Part shown: piece after piece, positions 11,068 through 22,096 of the stretch
Layout of the letters: every line of letters begins with the position of its first letter
Position numbering within the stretch: position 1 is the first letter of the stretch
Source of the DNA: Nannobrachium achirus
Lineage: Eukaryota > Chordata > Actinopteri > Myctophiformes > Myctophidae
Assembly (NCBI GenBank): GCA_963921795.1
Contig: OY997643.1
Span: 13,217,043-13,281,042, forward strand
Reading direction: 5' to 3'
Length of the DNA stretch: 64,000 bases
Translations under genes and position numbers: made by a program
The notes under the pieces: model-generated
The model's database searches: none
Told to the model about the DNA's origin: nothing
Seen by the model: only the letters and a program-made list of their open reading frames with translations

Positions 11068-11105
11068 GGCAGTTCAAACCAATCCTAGTAGTTAGCAGTC
11101 TAAAC

Positions 11106-11714
11106 CAGTGGTTTTCATCCTTTTTCATATCAAGGACAGCCAGGTCGGCCCATTATTCATTCAGCATTTGAGCCACAGACCACCATTTGATGAGATTTAG
11201 CCTCTCAGACACCATTTAAACATTGAATATCTTTGTTATCGTTCGATTAGGATTTTGCACCACATTTGCACCACATTTGGTGCTGTACAACATACAAAAT
11301 GCAATAGAAGAAACAGGAGCATGTTACACAAATAAAATACAATCGAAAAACAGTGTTTACACAAATACAACTTTTTACAAACATTTTACACAGCTACATA
11401 TATTATGTGTTTTTTAAAAGGCCAGGGAAAACAAATATGTCTTTAATCTGGTTTCGAAAATGGCCAGGGAGGATGCAGTTGACACCCATATAGGGTGTTG
11501 GAGAGAAGGCGCCTAATAGGCACCTTTTTGCTTTAGATTTGTGAGCAGGGCCTTTAGGAGCATCTGGTCAACTCAGCTGATGTGAATGGCCTATTATAGT
11601 GCAGTCGGGGGTCGCAATTTTATAAAATACGCTCTCAAGGGTCCATTTGGTTACCAGCCCTCCATCATTTAGCTGGGTAGTGGGTACCACCTGGAACACC
11701 CTCGAGGACCACTG
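11106..11714 (+). mobile_element. hAT-like element W, hairpin-free, perfect TSD
   Basis: Begins CAGTGGTTTTCATCC and ends GAGGACCACTG; GTCTAAAC is duplicated exactly at 11098-11105 and 11715-11722. About 609 bp, non-coding. It lacks the hairpin module, showing that not every hAT-like element here carries it. Confidence 0.85.
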
Positions 11715-11722
11715 GTCTAAAC

Positions 11723-12461
11723 TGTCCTGACATTCTAATAATGTTCAAGTTTAAGTTGAATTTTCACGTGCACATAAAATTATAGCTGGTAGCAACAACA
11801 CCAAATAGAAATACATACACATTAATAACCTACTTATCCCTTAAATGCTTATTTGCTTCGCTTAGTTGTCTGTATCATATAAGGACGGACGGACTGGCAG
11901 GCAGGTAGGCAGGCAGGCAGATACATAGATAGACAAATGATTATGCATTATAATTAATATTTTCTTTTCGGCAGGAGAGTAGAAGGCCTACAGTATATAA
12001 GAAGAAATCATTTAGTTTATTCACTAAACCATTGCTGCTCCACATATCAGCTGTTATTAGATCATCTGGCATCTCTATTTTGGAGACATTTGACAACAAT
12101 TATTGTCAAGATTCGATTTTATTTAAAATAGAGAAAATAACTGATCTAAGATAAGATCACAGCGTATCACAAAGTGACATCTAGTGACTCGTGAGCTTGT
12201 AGACCTGCTATTTCTGCTATTTGTGGTACACCAACGAAGACATATAGAAGGGGCTTAAGAAAATAGCTGGGTTCGCCCCACCTCATCTATCTCGGGGGCC
12301 AATCCCACTGAATCCACTCCTTGACCTTGTAATGCCTCATGTAGCCTGTATATACTGTGTATACTCCATCACACGACTAAGTAAAAAATATAAATCAGGC
12401 TTAAGCCGGGCAAACAGCCGCGGCTGTCCTCCTCACCGAAGGAGATACTGAGCAGGGGAGT
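11723..12461. other. Unassigned DNA with a microsatellite and a degenerate hairpin
   Basis: 11883-11935 is an impure GGAC/GGCA/GATA tract. 12121-12240 holds a broken hairpin: AAAATAACTGATCTAAG on the left, and on the right CTCGTGAGCTTGTAGACC then CTGCTATTT. The host element around it is not recognisable. Confidence 0.5.
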
Positions 12462-13042
12462 CAGGGGCGTCACAAGGGGGGGAGAAGTGGGACTGAGTTA
12501 CTCGGGCCCAAGGTGGGGCATTAATTATTTTATACTTTAACTATTGAAAAATAGCAGATATACAAGCTCACAGCGCGGCACCGAGTGCCGCGCTGCGAGC
12601 TTGTAGATCTGCTGTTTTTGAAAAGTTGTGAAAATGTGTGGAAATCTTTGAATATTAGGTGTTTTTTAAGCGAACATTTGTAACTCAAATTTTGATTTCT
12701 GGTGGGTCCCTGGAACTAAATATTTTGAGATGGGGGTCTGTGGCCAAATACACATCATTTTGGGGGTCCTTCACATGAAAAAGGTTGAGCACCACTCATT
12801 TTCAAAAATAACTATTTTCAAAAAATAGCAGATCTACAAGCTCGCAGTGCGGCACTCGGTGCCGCGCTGCGAGCTTGTATATCTGCTATTTTTCAATAGT
12901 TAAAGCACAAAACAATGTGTAATAATGCGTTCCCAGTCTAAATGAGTTAAACCCCCTCCTCCCCCTATGAGGAAGAGATTCATGGGGGGCCCCGCAGTGA
13001 ATCCTTGTACCCCAGGGCCCGAAATTTGGTGTGACGCCCCTG
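12462..13042 (+). mobile_element. hAT-like family F with nested family C
   Basis: Outer ends CAGGGGCGTCACAAG and GTGTGACGCCCCTG. Inside, after GGCATTAATTATTTTATAC, lies a piggyBac-like C unit with two mirrored hairpins (12547-12619, 12821-12893), and it leaves at TAAATGAGTTAAACCCCC; TTAA stands at both junctions. TSD not clear. The same F+C composite recurs at 20037, 20801, 24836, 31558, 51130 and 54805. Confidence 0.8.
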
Positions 13043-13421
13043 CCTGGGCAGGAGTGCTTGCTATAGCAGAGGAGTAGAGGAACGGGCTGGAGGTGAAGGA
13101 GGTGTGGGGATGGGGAGGAGGGTGAACCGATCTTGTCTGAATAGCTAAATAGTCCTCTCATCGGGTCCTCCAGAGCCCTCATTACACGCCGCATCTTGAA
13201 AGGGCAGAGAGGGCAAAGCGATCATAAAGAGCAGCGATTATGACAGAGGGGGAGAAGAGAGGGAGATAAGACTCTCACTTAGAAACCATCAGTGTCAGCA
13301 AGGTTAGTGGGAGGGGTGTTGGAGGGAGGAGGAGGGGTGGGGTGTTGGAGAAGGGAGGGAGGGAGGTGGGGGGCAGAGACGTTCACGTAATACGGCCTCT
13401 CCAAAAATACGAGTGTGTGAG

Positions 13422-13424
<3 letters not shown>

Positions 13425-13456
<32 letters not shown>
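13425..13456. repeat. (CT)n microsatellite
   Basis: Sixteen or so CT units directly before the family B insertion at 13462; the 8-bp target duplication CTCAAACA begins at the edge of this tract. Confidence 0.95.
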
Positions 13457-13459
<3 letters not shown>

Positions 13460-13461
13460 CA

Positions 13462-13849
13462 CAGTGGTTCTCAACTTGTGGGTCGGACCCCCCAAATTAT
13501 TTTGGGGGGGTCCCCAGATGTTTAGCTAAATGTTAACATTGTGTTCTCACTCAACAGACCAACATACAGTGTAAGTGTATAGTATCTGCACATTTCTAAA
13601 GTGACAATTTAAGGACTTTGACCTTCTCTGGTCAAACATTGGGCAAATTGTCAAAGATTAGAAGCAGAGATTGTGAAAATAGCAGATCTACATGTTCACA
13701 ACGCCAATGTAGATCGGCTATTTTCACAATGGAATAGATCGAAATGTAATGCAAACCTCTACAATTCCAAGTGCTTGAGCAGGGTGAGGGGTCCCCAGTT
13801 CAAATCTGATTATTTTGGGGGTCGCTGCCCTAAAAGATGAGAACCACTG
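13462..13849 (+). mobile_element. hAT-like family B, copy B2, perfect TSD
   Basis: CAGTGGTTCTCAACTTG and GATGAGAACCACTG are the ends; CTCAAACA is repeated at 13454-13461 and 13850-13857. The 388-bp body matches 10135-10548. The hairpin at 13671-13729 has lost its inner stem but keeps TTGTGAAAATAGC/GCTATTTTCACAA. Confidence 0.92.
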
Positions 13850-14464
13850 CTCAAACAAACATGCACGTTTTAATGAACCTTTCTTATTCAGTTTTCTTTT
13901 ATTATTTTTTTTGGTAGATGTGTGCACACTTTTACAATGTCAAAACGAGGGAAAATTTGCCTCATGTTTATTCGATATTTGCTCTCCTTTTGGTGAGAGC
14001 TTTTGGAAGTCAGTGATCCATACTGCCCTGAATTACATATTCTCTGCTTGCTGCTCCTTCTCCAACCTAACCATTTTCAAGAGCACAAATAGAGTGAAAA
14101 GTGCTGCACTTGCACCATATTTCGGCACGTCAACAAAATATTTTCTAAATGCACGAAACTGCCTGCCCGGCTCACGTCATCATGTCAGTGGGAATTGGAA
14201 TGCAAAACTCAAATCTGTGAATTCAATAATACCCTCCCAAGCAAAGCTGACTGACATGAACATCCACAGCTGGCTCTTTTTTTCTTTCTTCTCACTCGGG
14301 TGGACATGACTGTCAGAATATCAATGGTCCTTTCTCTTGCTATTCAACTTCCCTCATTTGGGATGTTGTCCTTCTGCAGAGCGAGAGTCAGTGAATCGTC
14401 TCTGGTTACTGGCACATGTTGTCATGCTGGTCTTACTACTGTATGTTAAGCTACTGGTCGTGCA

Positions 14465-14890
14465 TTCTCCATGAAGGGGGGGGGGGGGGGGGCACGGTAG
14501 CGCTGTCGCCTCATAACTAGAAGGTCCTGGGGCCCTGGGGGCGTGTTCTCTCCTCCGCGTCATCACACCCTAGGTGGGGTTGGCAAAAGGGCCTTTCTGT
14601 GTGGAGTTTGCATGATACCCTCACAAAAACATGCAGTAATCCTGGTCTCAATAATGCCTCCCCCTGGCCAGCCGGGGCGCCTGATGGAGGGGAAAGGAAC
14701 TGGTTGGAATAACGTGTTCCTTCCACGTGTTACGTCCAACCGGGGAAACTCCCCCCGGTCAGGTGATAAGAAGCGGCCTGCTCACTCCTCATGTACTGAA
14801 GGAAGCATGAGCTCAGTTCTTGGCTCTCCCCAGGTTGGCAGAGAGCAGAGCCCAGGATTACAGCTTAGGCAAAAAAAAAGAAATCATTTT
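14465..14890 (+). mobile_element. tRNA-headed SINE-like retroposon
   Basis: The head reads GGCACGGTAGCGCTGTCG and CTAGAAGGTCCTGGG (degraded A and B boxes of the common fish GGCACGGTGGCGTAGTGG head). It is followed by TTTCTGTGTGGAGTTTGC and a CGCCTGATGGAGGGGAAAGG body, and ends in AGGCAAAAAAAAAG. The same family lies in reverse at 22097-22819. A 16-base G run precedes the head. TSD not identified. Confidence 0.65.
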
Positions 14891-14976
14891 GTAAAATAAT
14901 CTTGAACCAGAACTGTACTCTGTCGAGGTGCCAACTTGCGTCTTGTGCACAAGTAGGCCATAATATGGCCTACGTG

Positions 14977-15746
14977 TGCGCCAGCAGAGCGCGCCATGAG
15001 GTGCGCTCACCACTGGCATCACCACTGGCGATGCCAGTGACATCACCAATGGCATCACCAGGAATGCTGGTCCCTCATTGGCTGTTAATGATGACGTCAC
15101 CAGAAATGCTGGTACCTGATTGGGCTATGGGCTTAAACACACACAGCTACCGACCTACCAGTAAGACTCCCTAATCGGGAGATAAGCAACCGTCAGGTCG
15201 CAGCGTGATTTCAGGGCAAAATGTGTAGGAGCAGTGTCCAAAAATGTGTTCGAAAAAATCAGCCTGATGGTGACGCTATATGGGACAGATCCATGTTGAT
15301 TACATGAGTGTAGACATACTGTGTACCGATTTGCGTGATTTTGGGGCAAAATCTGTAGGAGCAGTGCCCAAAAATGTGTTTGAAAAAATCGGCCTGATGG
15401 TGGCGCTAGAAGAGGGCCATGTGAGAATTAAGGGGTGAAGGTAGTGGTTTGGCAGGCAAGGAGTGTGTGTGTGCAAATTTTGGCATGGATAGGGGCAACG
15501 GTGGTGGAGATAGGAGAAGGGCAAAAGTGTGACGTGTGACGTGTGACTGACAGACTGACAGACTGACTGACTGACTGACAGCCGGTGGAGGTTTTGATAG
15601 TAACTGCGACCTGACGATCGCTACATACCTATTACCTACCTACCTACTTACCCACCTACCTACCTACCTACCTACCGGTACCTATACCTATCTAGAGTAC
15701 CTACATCCGCAGCCGAACGCAGTACTTTCACGCTCTGCTGGCGCAA
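14977..15746. mobile_element. Inverted-repeat-bounded element with internal direct repeats
   Basis: GTGCGCCAGCAGAGCG (14977-14992) is the reverse complement of CGCTCTGCTGGCGCAA (15731-15746), and GTCAGGTCGCAG (15192-15203) that of CTGCGACCTGAC (15605-15616). A unit of about 70 bp (GGGGCAAAATCTGTAGG ... GATGGTGGCGCTA) occurs twice, near 15207-15273 and 15333-15408. CTGA and CCTA tracts follow. No known family identified. Confidence 0.5.
15541..15690. repeat. CTGA and CCTA tetranucleotide tracts
   Basis: Impure (CTGA)n at 15546-15580 and (CCTA)n from about 15632 to 15676, inside the inverted-repeat-bounded element. Confidence 0.9.
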
Positions 15747-15749
15747 GTA

Positions 15750-17898
15750 ACGACATTGTTGAATACAAACCTCTCTGATGTCATATTGATAATGTCATGT
15801 CGATCAGTTGTTTGCCCAAATATTGGGTTCACTTGAAATCTGGCACTGATCAGTATAACATTTGTGAGATTAAATGCAGGCAGACCTGGGCGGATGGATG
15901 GACACACAAAATCGGTACATACAATCACTGTACACGGAACATCCCTCTAGGTACAATGCCGTAACAAAATCCAATTAATTATGGTGCCAAAGCCTCAGCA
16001 AGAGTTATCCTAGATAAGATAAACCTTTATTGATCCCAGGAGGGAAATTCATAGCAGCAACGGCAAGTAAAAGTGAAACACAGGAGGTACAGGTACAAGT
16101 AAGAGAGTCAAGACCGAGACCAAGATACTGTAGGTAAGAATGAAATGAAAAAATAATAAAATAAATAAAATAAGATAATAATTATTGTTATACTTAGTTT
16201 CTTATACGAGGCAACTGCTCTGGGTCACTGAATGAGTGATGAGTGAGTTTACAGTACAGGATAATGATAAATCTAAATATATAAATGTACAGTCTATCAC
16301 ACCATTGAATATATGAGTGAAATTTATTCATATAATGTGTATTACAAAATAGCCCAATGACAAATAGCCGCCTGGCACCAAATAACCGCCTACGCCTGGG
16401 GTATGACTCTGACACCATTTTGTGTATTAAACGCCTGGTTCAAATAAACACCCCCGTTCGTTTAAACACCTGGGTTATTATTTGCTAATTATTCCATCCT
16501 GACTTAGTTTCGGATATTAAGTGCTGTGTGTGTCAGAGGTTGCGTTATAATATCACAGCAAATCTGTCTCCCTCTGTCTCTCTCACAAACATACACGCTG
16601 CATCGCTGGCGCGGCAGCTGTTAAGTTCTAACTTTAAGTTACACCCATTTCCTGGTAATAATAACCTGTGTAAAATGTGCTGCATTGGGAGGTAAATGGG
16701 AGAGACTTTATTGTGAATTTAAGACCGGAAGATAGTTTGTTGTTAGTGGTAAATTATTGAATAGAGTAGAGTTATTACATAGGCCTAGTTGTCGTCATTA
16801 GAAATGCAAGCTCGCTGCATTTCAGAGAGAAAGAGAAATGTACACGGTAGCCATGGCTGATTGCTGGTACCGTACAGTATCTTGCAATATTTGCACTACC
16901 ATTGTTGTTCTTTAAAGTACCGTACAGTATCTTGTTTTGTTATATCATAGACGAATACACAGAGTGCTGCATGTAAAGTTGCGCTGCGTGTAGAGTTAAG
17001 GTGCAAGCTCTGTGAATTCGTCTGCTTGTATTATGTTTACCGTAGGCTACATTACTGGTATGCCTTATAGCTTACAGTTGCCATATTTTACACTAGAAAG
17101 CATATTAAATGCCAGGCTACTATTGGTAATGTGGTACATGTACCAACTATCAATAGTGCTTGAGAAATAATATTATGTACAAATGACAAGAGGGAATTTG
17201 GATAATATGTACAGACTATCAGCAGGAAGGTCCATAAACAACAAAAAGGCTTGACACAAGAAAATGAACGTCAAGCTAGGCTCTTTGGATATACAAACAC
17301 AAATGTAGTAAAAGGGTTCAAATTGTAAATAATATATGAATAAATCATTGAAAAAAAAAACAGTAAAAAGGATTCAAATATTTGTGAAGAATATATTAAT
17401 CAAATGCATTAATAAAAGACATGTCTCTATAAATCATTTAAAAAACTGGAAGTACTGCCCAGCTCATACATCTTCCACTCCATAAGCTGCACATCCAAGC
17501 CCATCCAAGCCCCTGCTTCATTATTTTCTTCATGCACCATCTCTTTAACACATCCTCATCAATATGTATGCTAACATCAGAAAAGAAACGAAACAGTAAT
17601 ACTGTAAATCACCACAAAATTCACTGTACACAATCAGAACATGTGATGGGAGTCAGGTGGTGGTCATGCGATGATAATAATAAAGGACCGACATAGGTTG
17701 ATATTCAATTATTCATGCATTATTTTCATATTCACTCAGCTCTGACTTTTATGCGAACGATAGACTAGACTAGAGAGTATTTGAATACTTGAGTATTTGT
17801 CTTGCAGACACATTTACTGCAATCAGTAACAATGTACGTATAGTAAATGTAAATGTGATCATTATATCGAAGGAAACGGTAAGGCGAAACACTGTAAA
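15750..17898. other. Largely unique AT-rich DNA with a retroposon tail near 16013
   Basis: 16013-16100 reads on the minus strand as CTGGGATCAATAAAGGTTTATC, a retroposon-type 3' end with AATAAA. 16355-16475 contains a repeated GCCTGG-CAAATAANCGCC word, perhaps a MITE remnant. The rest has no exon or repeat end that I can support. Confidence 0.45.
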
Positions 17899-18494
17899 TT
17901 AACCCATTTATGCCTAGAATTATTGAATGCTTTAACCAGTGAATAATAGCAGATATACAAGCTCACAGCGCGGCACCGAGTGCCGCGCTGTGAGCTTGTA
18001 GATCTGCTATTTTTGAAAAAGTCATGAAAATGTGTGCAAATCTTGAATATAATGTATTTTCAAAGCGAACGTTTGTAACTCAAATTTTGCTTCTGGGTGG
18101 TCCCTGGAACTAAATATTTTAAGATGGGGGTCCGTGGCCAAATACATATCATTTTGGGGGTCCTTCTCATGAAAAGGTTTGAGAACCACTGACAGTAGTC
18201 TCTGAAGAACACACTTAACTGAGCTCCAGTTAAGTGAAAAGGATCTTTTCTTTGACGATGGCTAGCCAGATTGCTGACATAGAAACATAGGTTTTTCAAA
18301 AAACCTTAGAAGGATTCAAAGACACTTATAGAATCGGGTCAAAATTCTAATTTTCACGATTTTTCAAAAATAGCAGATCTACAAGCTCGCAGCGCGGCAC
18401 TCGGTGCCGCACTGTGAGCTTGTATATCTGCTATTTTTCAATAGTTAAAGCATAAAATAATGATACACATGTGTACCTGTTCTAAATGGGTTAA
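17899..18494 (+). mobile_element. piggyBac-like family C, full copy with TTAA TSD
   Basis: TTAACCCATTTATGCC at the left and CTAAATGGGTTAA at the right: piggyBac-type CCC...GGG ends at TTAA. The two hairpins (17942-18014, 18366-18438) are mirror images: the left one has AGATATAC in its outer arm and CACCGAGTG at its apex, the right one GTATATCT and CACTCGGTG. Between them lie a GTCCCTGGAACTAAAT block and GTTTGAGAACCACTG, the remains of an older hAT end. Non-coding. Confidence 0.85.
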
Positions 18495-19108
18495 AAGAGG
18501 AAAAAGGGTGCGTGGGCATGTGTCAGTATAACCTAATCTTTCAGTCAAAAGTAATTGATTTCACCCAGCAGCGAGAATGAAATAATGATGAGCTTAGAAC
18601 ATTGAGGAGCTTTAATGGCTGTCTTCATCAGCTAAATAATCCTTAAGCAAAGATAATATGAGTTTCAGGATTACTGATAGCACCCTGCAGTGCCTACAAC
18701 CTCATCTTCGCATATCCCATCGCCTTACACGTCTTGCTGCAAGTGTGATAATTATGTTGCCCTTCCTTTTTCTTTTTTTTCTCCTAAACGCCGCGCTCCT
18801 GAGGGAAGTGTGTGGACGTCGAGACAGAGCAACTCCTTTGCGGTTTTCCCACTCAATGAGCCACGAGTACACAGAATGCTAGATGGAGAACCACAACTCC
18901 CAGAAGGCCTTGTGGTTAGCTCCGACCCCCCTCCCCAACACTCAAGTAGCGCTAAGCTAACAAACCCACTGGGGCTCATCATGACGCGGCAGGGCTCAAC
19001 TCTGGGCCACCCTGCAGGGTCTGGACTCCACCGCAATGATCCTCAACGGCTCAACCTTTAACATTTCAAGGACCCCCAGGTTGATTAGCCCTGAAACATG
19101 GTATAGTG
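18495..19108. other. Unassigned, moderately GC-rich DNA
   Basis: Frames of 74-123 codons cross 18658-19061 on both strands, but none resembles a known protein and each overlaps another. I do not call a gene. Confidence 0.4.
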
Positions 19109-19378
19109 CAGGGGTCTTCAACATTTTCAGGCCAAGGACCCCTTAGTTGAGAAAGAGATAGCAGGGACCCCCACACCATTATCATAGATTCCATAATAGT
19201 AGTTTCATCGTTTGACAGCACAATCATCTGTGTATTTTGGATTCATGCCAATTTGTGTTTTCAGATATTTAACCACTTGAACCGTCAATACTTAATAAAC
19301 TTGACCTTTCACTCTGTACTTAGTGTGCTCTTTTTTCCCCTCTACACCAAAGCTCTTTGCCAAAAATAGACAATCTAA
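19109..19378 (+). mobile_element. Family A left half, ending at the hairpin
   Basis: Starts CAGGGGTCTTCAAC and follows the intact copy at 26822 as far as TTTGCCAAAAATAG. Homology stops just inside the hairpin (GACAATCTAAGC). It is the complementary half to the fragment at 8930. Confidence 0.75.
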
Positions 19379-19534
19379 GCTGAACACCATGCCCTCTGCT
19401 GTTCTGATCTGTTTTCTGTATCTCGGCCTCAGTCATGTTCTGTCTGTTAACCACAACTGTGGGTTCGGGTGGAAATTCTGTCCAATTTATTCGGCCTTGG
19501 GTACAAGTCACAGCAACGCTGGTCAGCAGAGGAA

Positions 19535-19537
<3 letters not shown>

Positions 19538-19572
<35 letters not shown>

Positions 19573-19780
19573 ACAGTATCTTCTTTTTTTGTCAGATTAC
19601 AATACAATACACAACTGGGATAGCGCAAACAAGTCTCACAGCTATAGTGATTTGCAGACTGGAGTCTGGAGACAGACAGGGGGTTACATGTTATGCAACT
19701 GATTATATCTCCTCTCCTCTCCTCTCCTCTCCTCTCCTCTCCTCTCCTCTCCTCTCCTCTCCTCTCCTCTCCTCTCCCTC
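19538..19780. repeat. (TTGA)n and (CTCCT)n simple repeats
   Basis: TTGA units at 19538-19572 follow the pattern of the (TCAA)n-tailed retroposon ends on the minus strand at 35372 and 37643. (CTCCT)n occupies about 19709-19775. Confidence 0.9.
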
Positions 19781-20036
19781 TGTTTTCACCATTGACTGTA
19801 CAGTACAGTACTGCATGTAAACACAGACAACCCAAGGCATGGCCTACACACATTTCTGCAAATTGAACCTATTATGGTACAGCATATTCTATTCACACTG
19901 CACTCGCGGTACTCCATCCAGCAGTCTGTAAGGAGAGCACAGAGACATGGCAAGCAGACCTTCGCTTCTTGCTACATCTTTTGGCTGAGTTGTGTAACTT
20001 CTATGAATATATGTACATAATGCGCACGCCAGTATT

Positions 20037-20543
20037 CAGGGGCGTCACAAGAGGGGGGGAAAAGTGGGACTGAGTTACTAGGGCCCAAGGTGGAGGGGCC
20101 TGGAATTATTTTATACTTTAGCTATTGAAAAATAGCTGATATAAAAGCTCACAGCGCGGCACTCGTACATCTGCTATTTTTTAAAAGTCATGAAAATCTT
20201 TGAATATACAGTATGTATTTTTTAAGCGAACATTTGTAACTCAAATTTTGCTTCTGGCTGGGGGTCCCTGGAACTAAATATTTTGAGATGGGGGTCCGTG
20301 GCCAAATACATTATCATTTTGGGGGTCCTTCAGATGAAAAAGTTTGAGCACCACTGACATAGAAACATTAAAAAAAACCTTATTCAAAGACGATTTTTCA
20401 AAAACAGCAGATCTACAAGCTCGCAGCGCGGCACTCGGTGCCGCGCTGTGAGCTTGTATATCTGCTGTTTTTCAATAGTTAAAGCACAGAACAACAGAGT
20501 GAATCCTTGTACCCAGGGCCCAGAATTTGGTACGACACACCTG
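20037..20543 (+). mobile_element. hAT-like family F with nested C, near-perfect TSD
   Basis: CAGGGGCGTCACAAG to TACGACACACCTG; flanks CCAGTATT and CCAGTGTT differ at one of 8 bases. The left hairpin (20128-20182) lost its apex-to-right-arm segment; the right one (20400-20472) reads AAAAACAGC/GCTGTTTTT, a paired change from the usual AATAGC/GCTATT. Confidence 0.85.
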
Positions 20544-20856
20544 CCAGTGTTCTGAAAAGGCCTGTCCAGACCTATTGCTACACAGTGCTGTATGATCCTA
20601 GCCAAAGCTAATGTTTCACACTCCGTTTTTATTATATATTTGCTCACAGATTTATGTGGCATTAGCGCAGCCCGGGGAAGGTTTTTGTTTTCTATATCCG
20701 CCCGAATACTAAATGAGATGGAATGAAATGCGCTTATAACTGCTGAGTCAACAGGCTGAAAGGCTGGGAATCTGGAAGCTTTAGTGACATGGAGAACAGA
20801 CAGGGGCGTCACAAGGTGGGGGAAAGTGGGACTGAGTTACTAGGGCCCAAGGTGGA

Positions 20857-21115
20857 TGTTATAATGCAACCCAGTCTCCACAGAAAAGCGTAGCACAGTC
20901 ACGTTTTTGCATTACACAAGAACGTGACGACTGGGTTGCATAATGTGAATGGGGATTTTCAGTCAGGCATACTAGTAGACACCACTGGGGTCCTAGGACT
21001 TTGCATTGCTTTACATGTGGGTCTAAGAAGCCGGCAGAGAGCCGGCAGAGAAAACACATGAGTGAATAAAACAGCCTGCTAAACAGTGAAGACCGAGTCC
21101 TCTCACTTTATTACA
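20857..21115 (+). mobile_element. Gypsy-type 5' LTR fragment
   Basis: Begins TGTTATAATG and ends TTATTACA (TG...CA), contains GTGAATAAAACAG as poly(A)-signal-like sequence, and is followed at 21116 by TTGGCGACGAGG, a typical gypsy primer-binding-site context. An inverted repeat TGCAACCCAGTC/GACTGGGTTGCA lies inside. No 3' LTR is visible. Confidence 0.75.
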
Positions 21116-21145
21116 TTGGCGACGAGGTAAAAACGACTTGAAGAC

Positions 21146-21259
21146 ATGGCAACTTACAGCAAAATCACCGAGTTTGACCCAGATTCTGATGACTGGCAGC
21201 AGTATATGGAACGTTTGGGATTCTATTTTGTGGCAAACACTTTAGCAATTGAAAAATAG
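21146..21259 (+). pseudogene. gag: N-terminal stub of a gypsy Gag protein
   Basis: ATG 31 bases after the primer-binding-site-like sequence opens a frame starting MATYSKITEFDP and containing DDWQQYMERLGFYF, the conserved start of gypsy-type Gag. After about 32 codons the element sequence ends and the frame runs into the flanking transposon, stopping at the TAG of the hairpin (21257-21259). It is a truncated, dead fragment. The LTR and PBS lie just upstream. Confidence 0.75.
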
Positions 21260-21713
21260 CAGATATACAAGCTTGTAGATCTGCTATTTTTGAAATGTCC
21301 TGAAAATGTGTGTAAATCTTTGAATAGGCCTAAGTATTTTTTAAGCGAACATTTGTAACCCAAAGTTTTGCTTCTGGGGGGGTCCCTGGAACTAAATATG
21401 AGATGGAGGTCCGTGGCCTAATACATATCATTTTGGGGGTCCTTCACATGAAGAAGTTTGAGTGCCACTGACAAAGAAAATCATGATTTTTTCAAAAATA
21501 GCAGATCTACAAGCTTGCAGCGCGGCACTCGGTGCCGCGCTGTGAGCTTGTATATCTGCTACTTTTAAATAGTATAAAGCACAAAATAATGCATACTAGT
21601 GCGTCCCCAATCTAAATGGGTTAAACCCGCCTCCCCTTATGAAGAACATTCATGGGGTGCCCGCAGTGAATCCTTGTACCCAGGGCCCAGAATTTGGTGC
21701 AACAACACCCCTG

Positions 21714-22076
21714 AGAACAGACCTACGGCAGCATGGGGGAGAAATTAAAATGGAAAAGAGCGGTAACGTTAAGACTCATGATGGAGATGGAGATGAGGAA
21801 TAAAAGCAAAGAGGCGTAGGGAGCATCGGGAGGGGGTCGGGACGGGGTGACGGACAGGCCCCACCTCGTCTCGTGCTCGGCAGCAGCACGTCTTTCTGAG
21901 ATGACAGAAGGCAAACATAATTAGTCATCGTTTTCCCGCGCCACACAGATGTTACAATGTCACATATGTCGCATCTGCCAACCCGTCCCCTCTGTTCCCT
22001 CCATAACAGTTTGGGCTGATATGACACCCAATAACTTTCTGTTAACGGGGTTATTAGCACCCCATGCTGACAACGA
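21714..22076. other. Unassigned DNA
   Basis: Purine-rich stretch near 21770-21800 and no recognisable repeat end or exon. Confidence 0.45.
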
Positions 22077-22096
22077 GGGGTGTAACGATACATTTT

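Larger units (their letters stand above)
20801..21713 (+). mobile_element. hAT-like family F with nested C and a gypsy fragment, perfect TSD
   Basis: CAGGGGCGTCACAAG to AACACCCCTG with AGAACAGA on both sides (20793-20800, 21714-21721). Its 913-bp length is due to the inserted LTR/gag piece at 20857-21240, which replaces the F/C junction. Hairpins at 21252-21291 (apex lost) and 21495-21566. Confidence 0.88.

Noticed and set aside
14456-14493. G-quadruplex control element
   Set aside because: A plain 16-base G run next to a SINE head; likely homopolymer drift or an assembly artefact.
19320-19853. 177-codon minus-strand frame
   Set aside because: Spans the CTCCT and TTGA simple repeats and part of a family A fragment; composition is repeat-driven.
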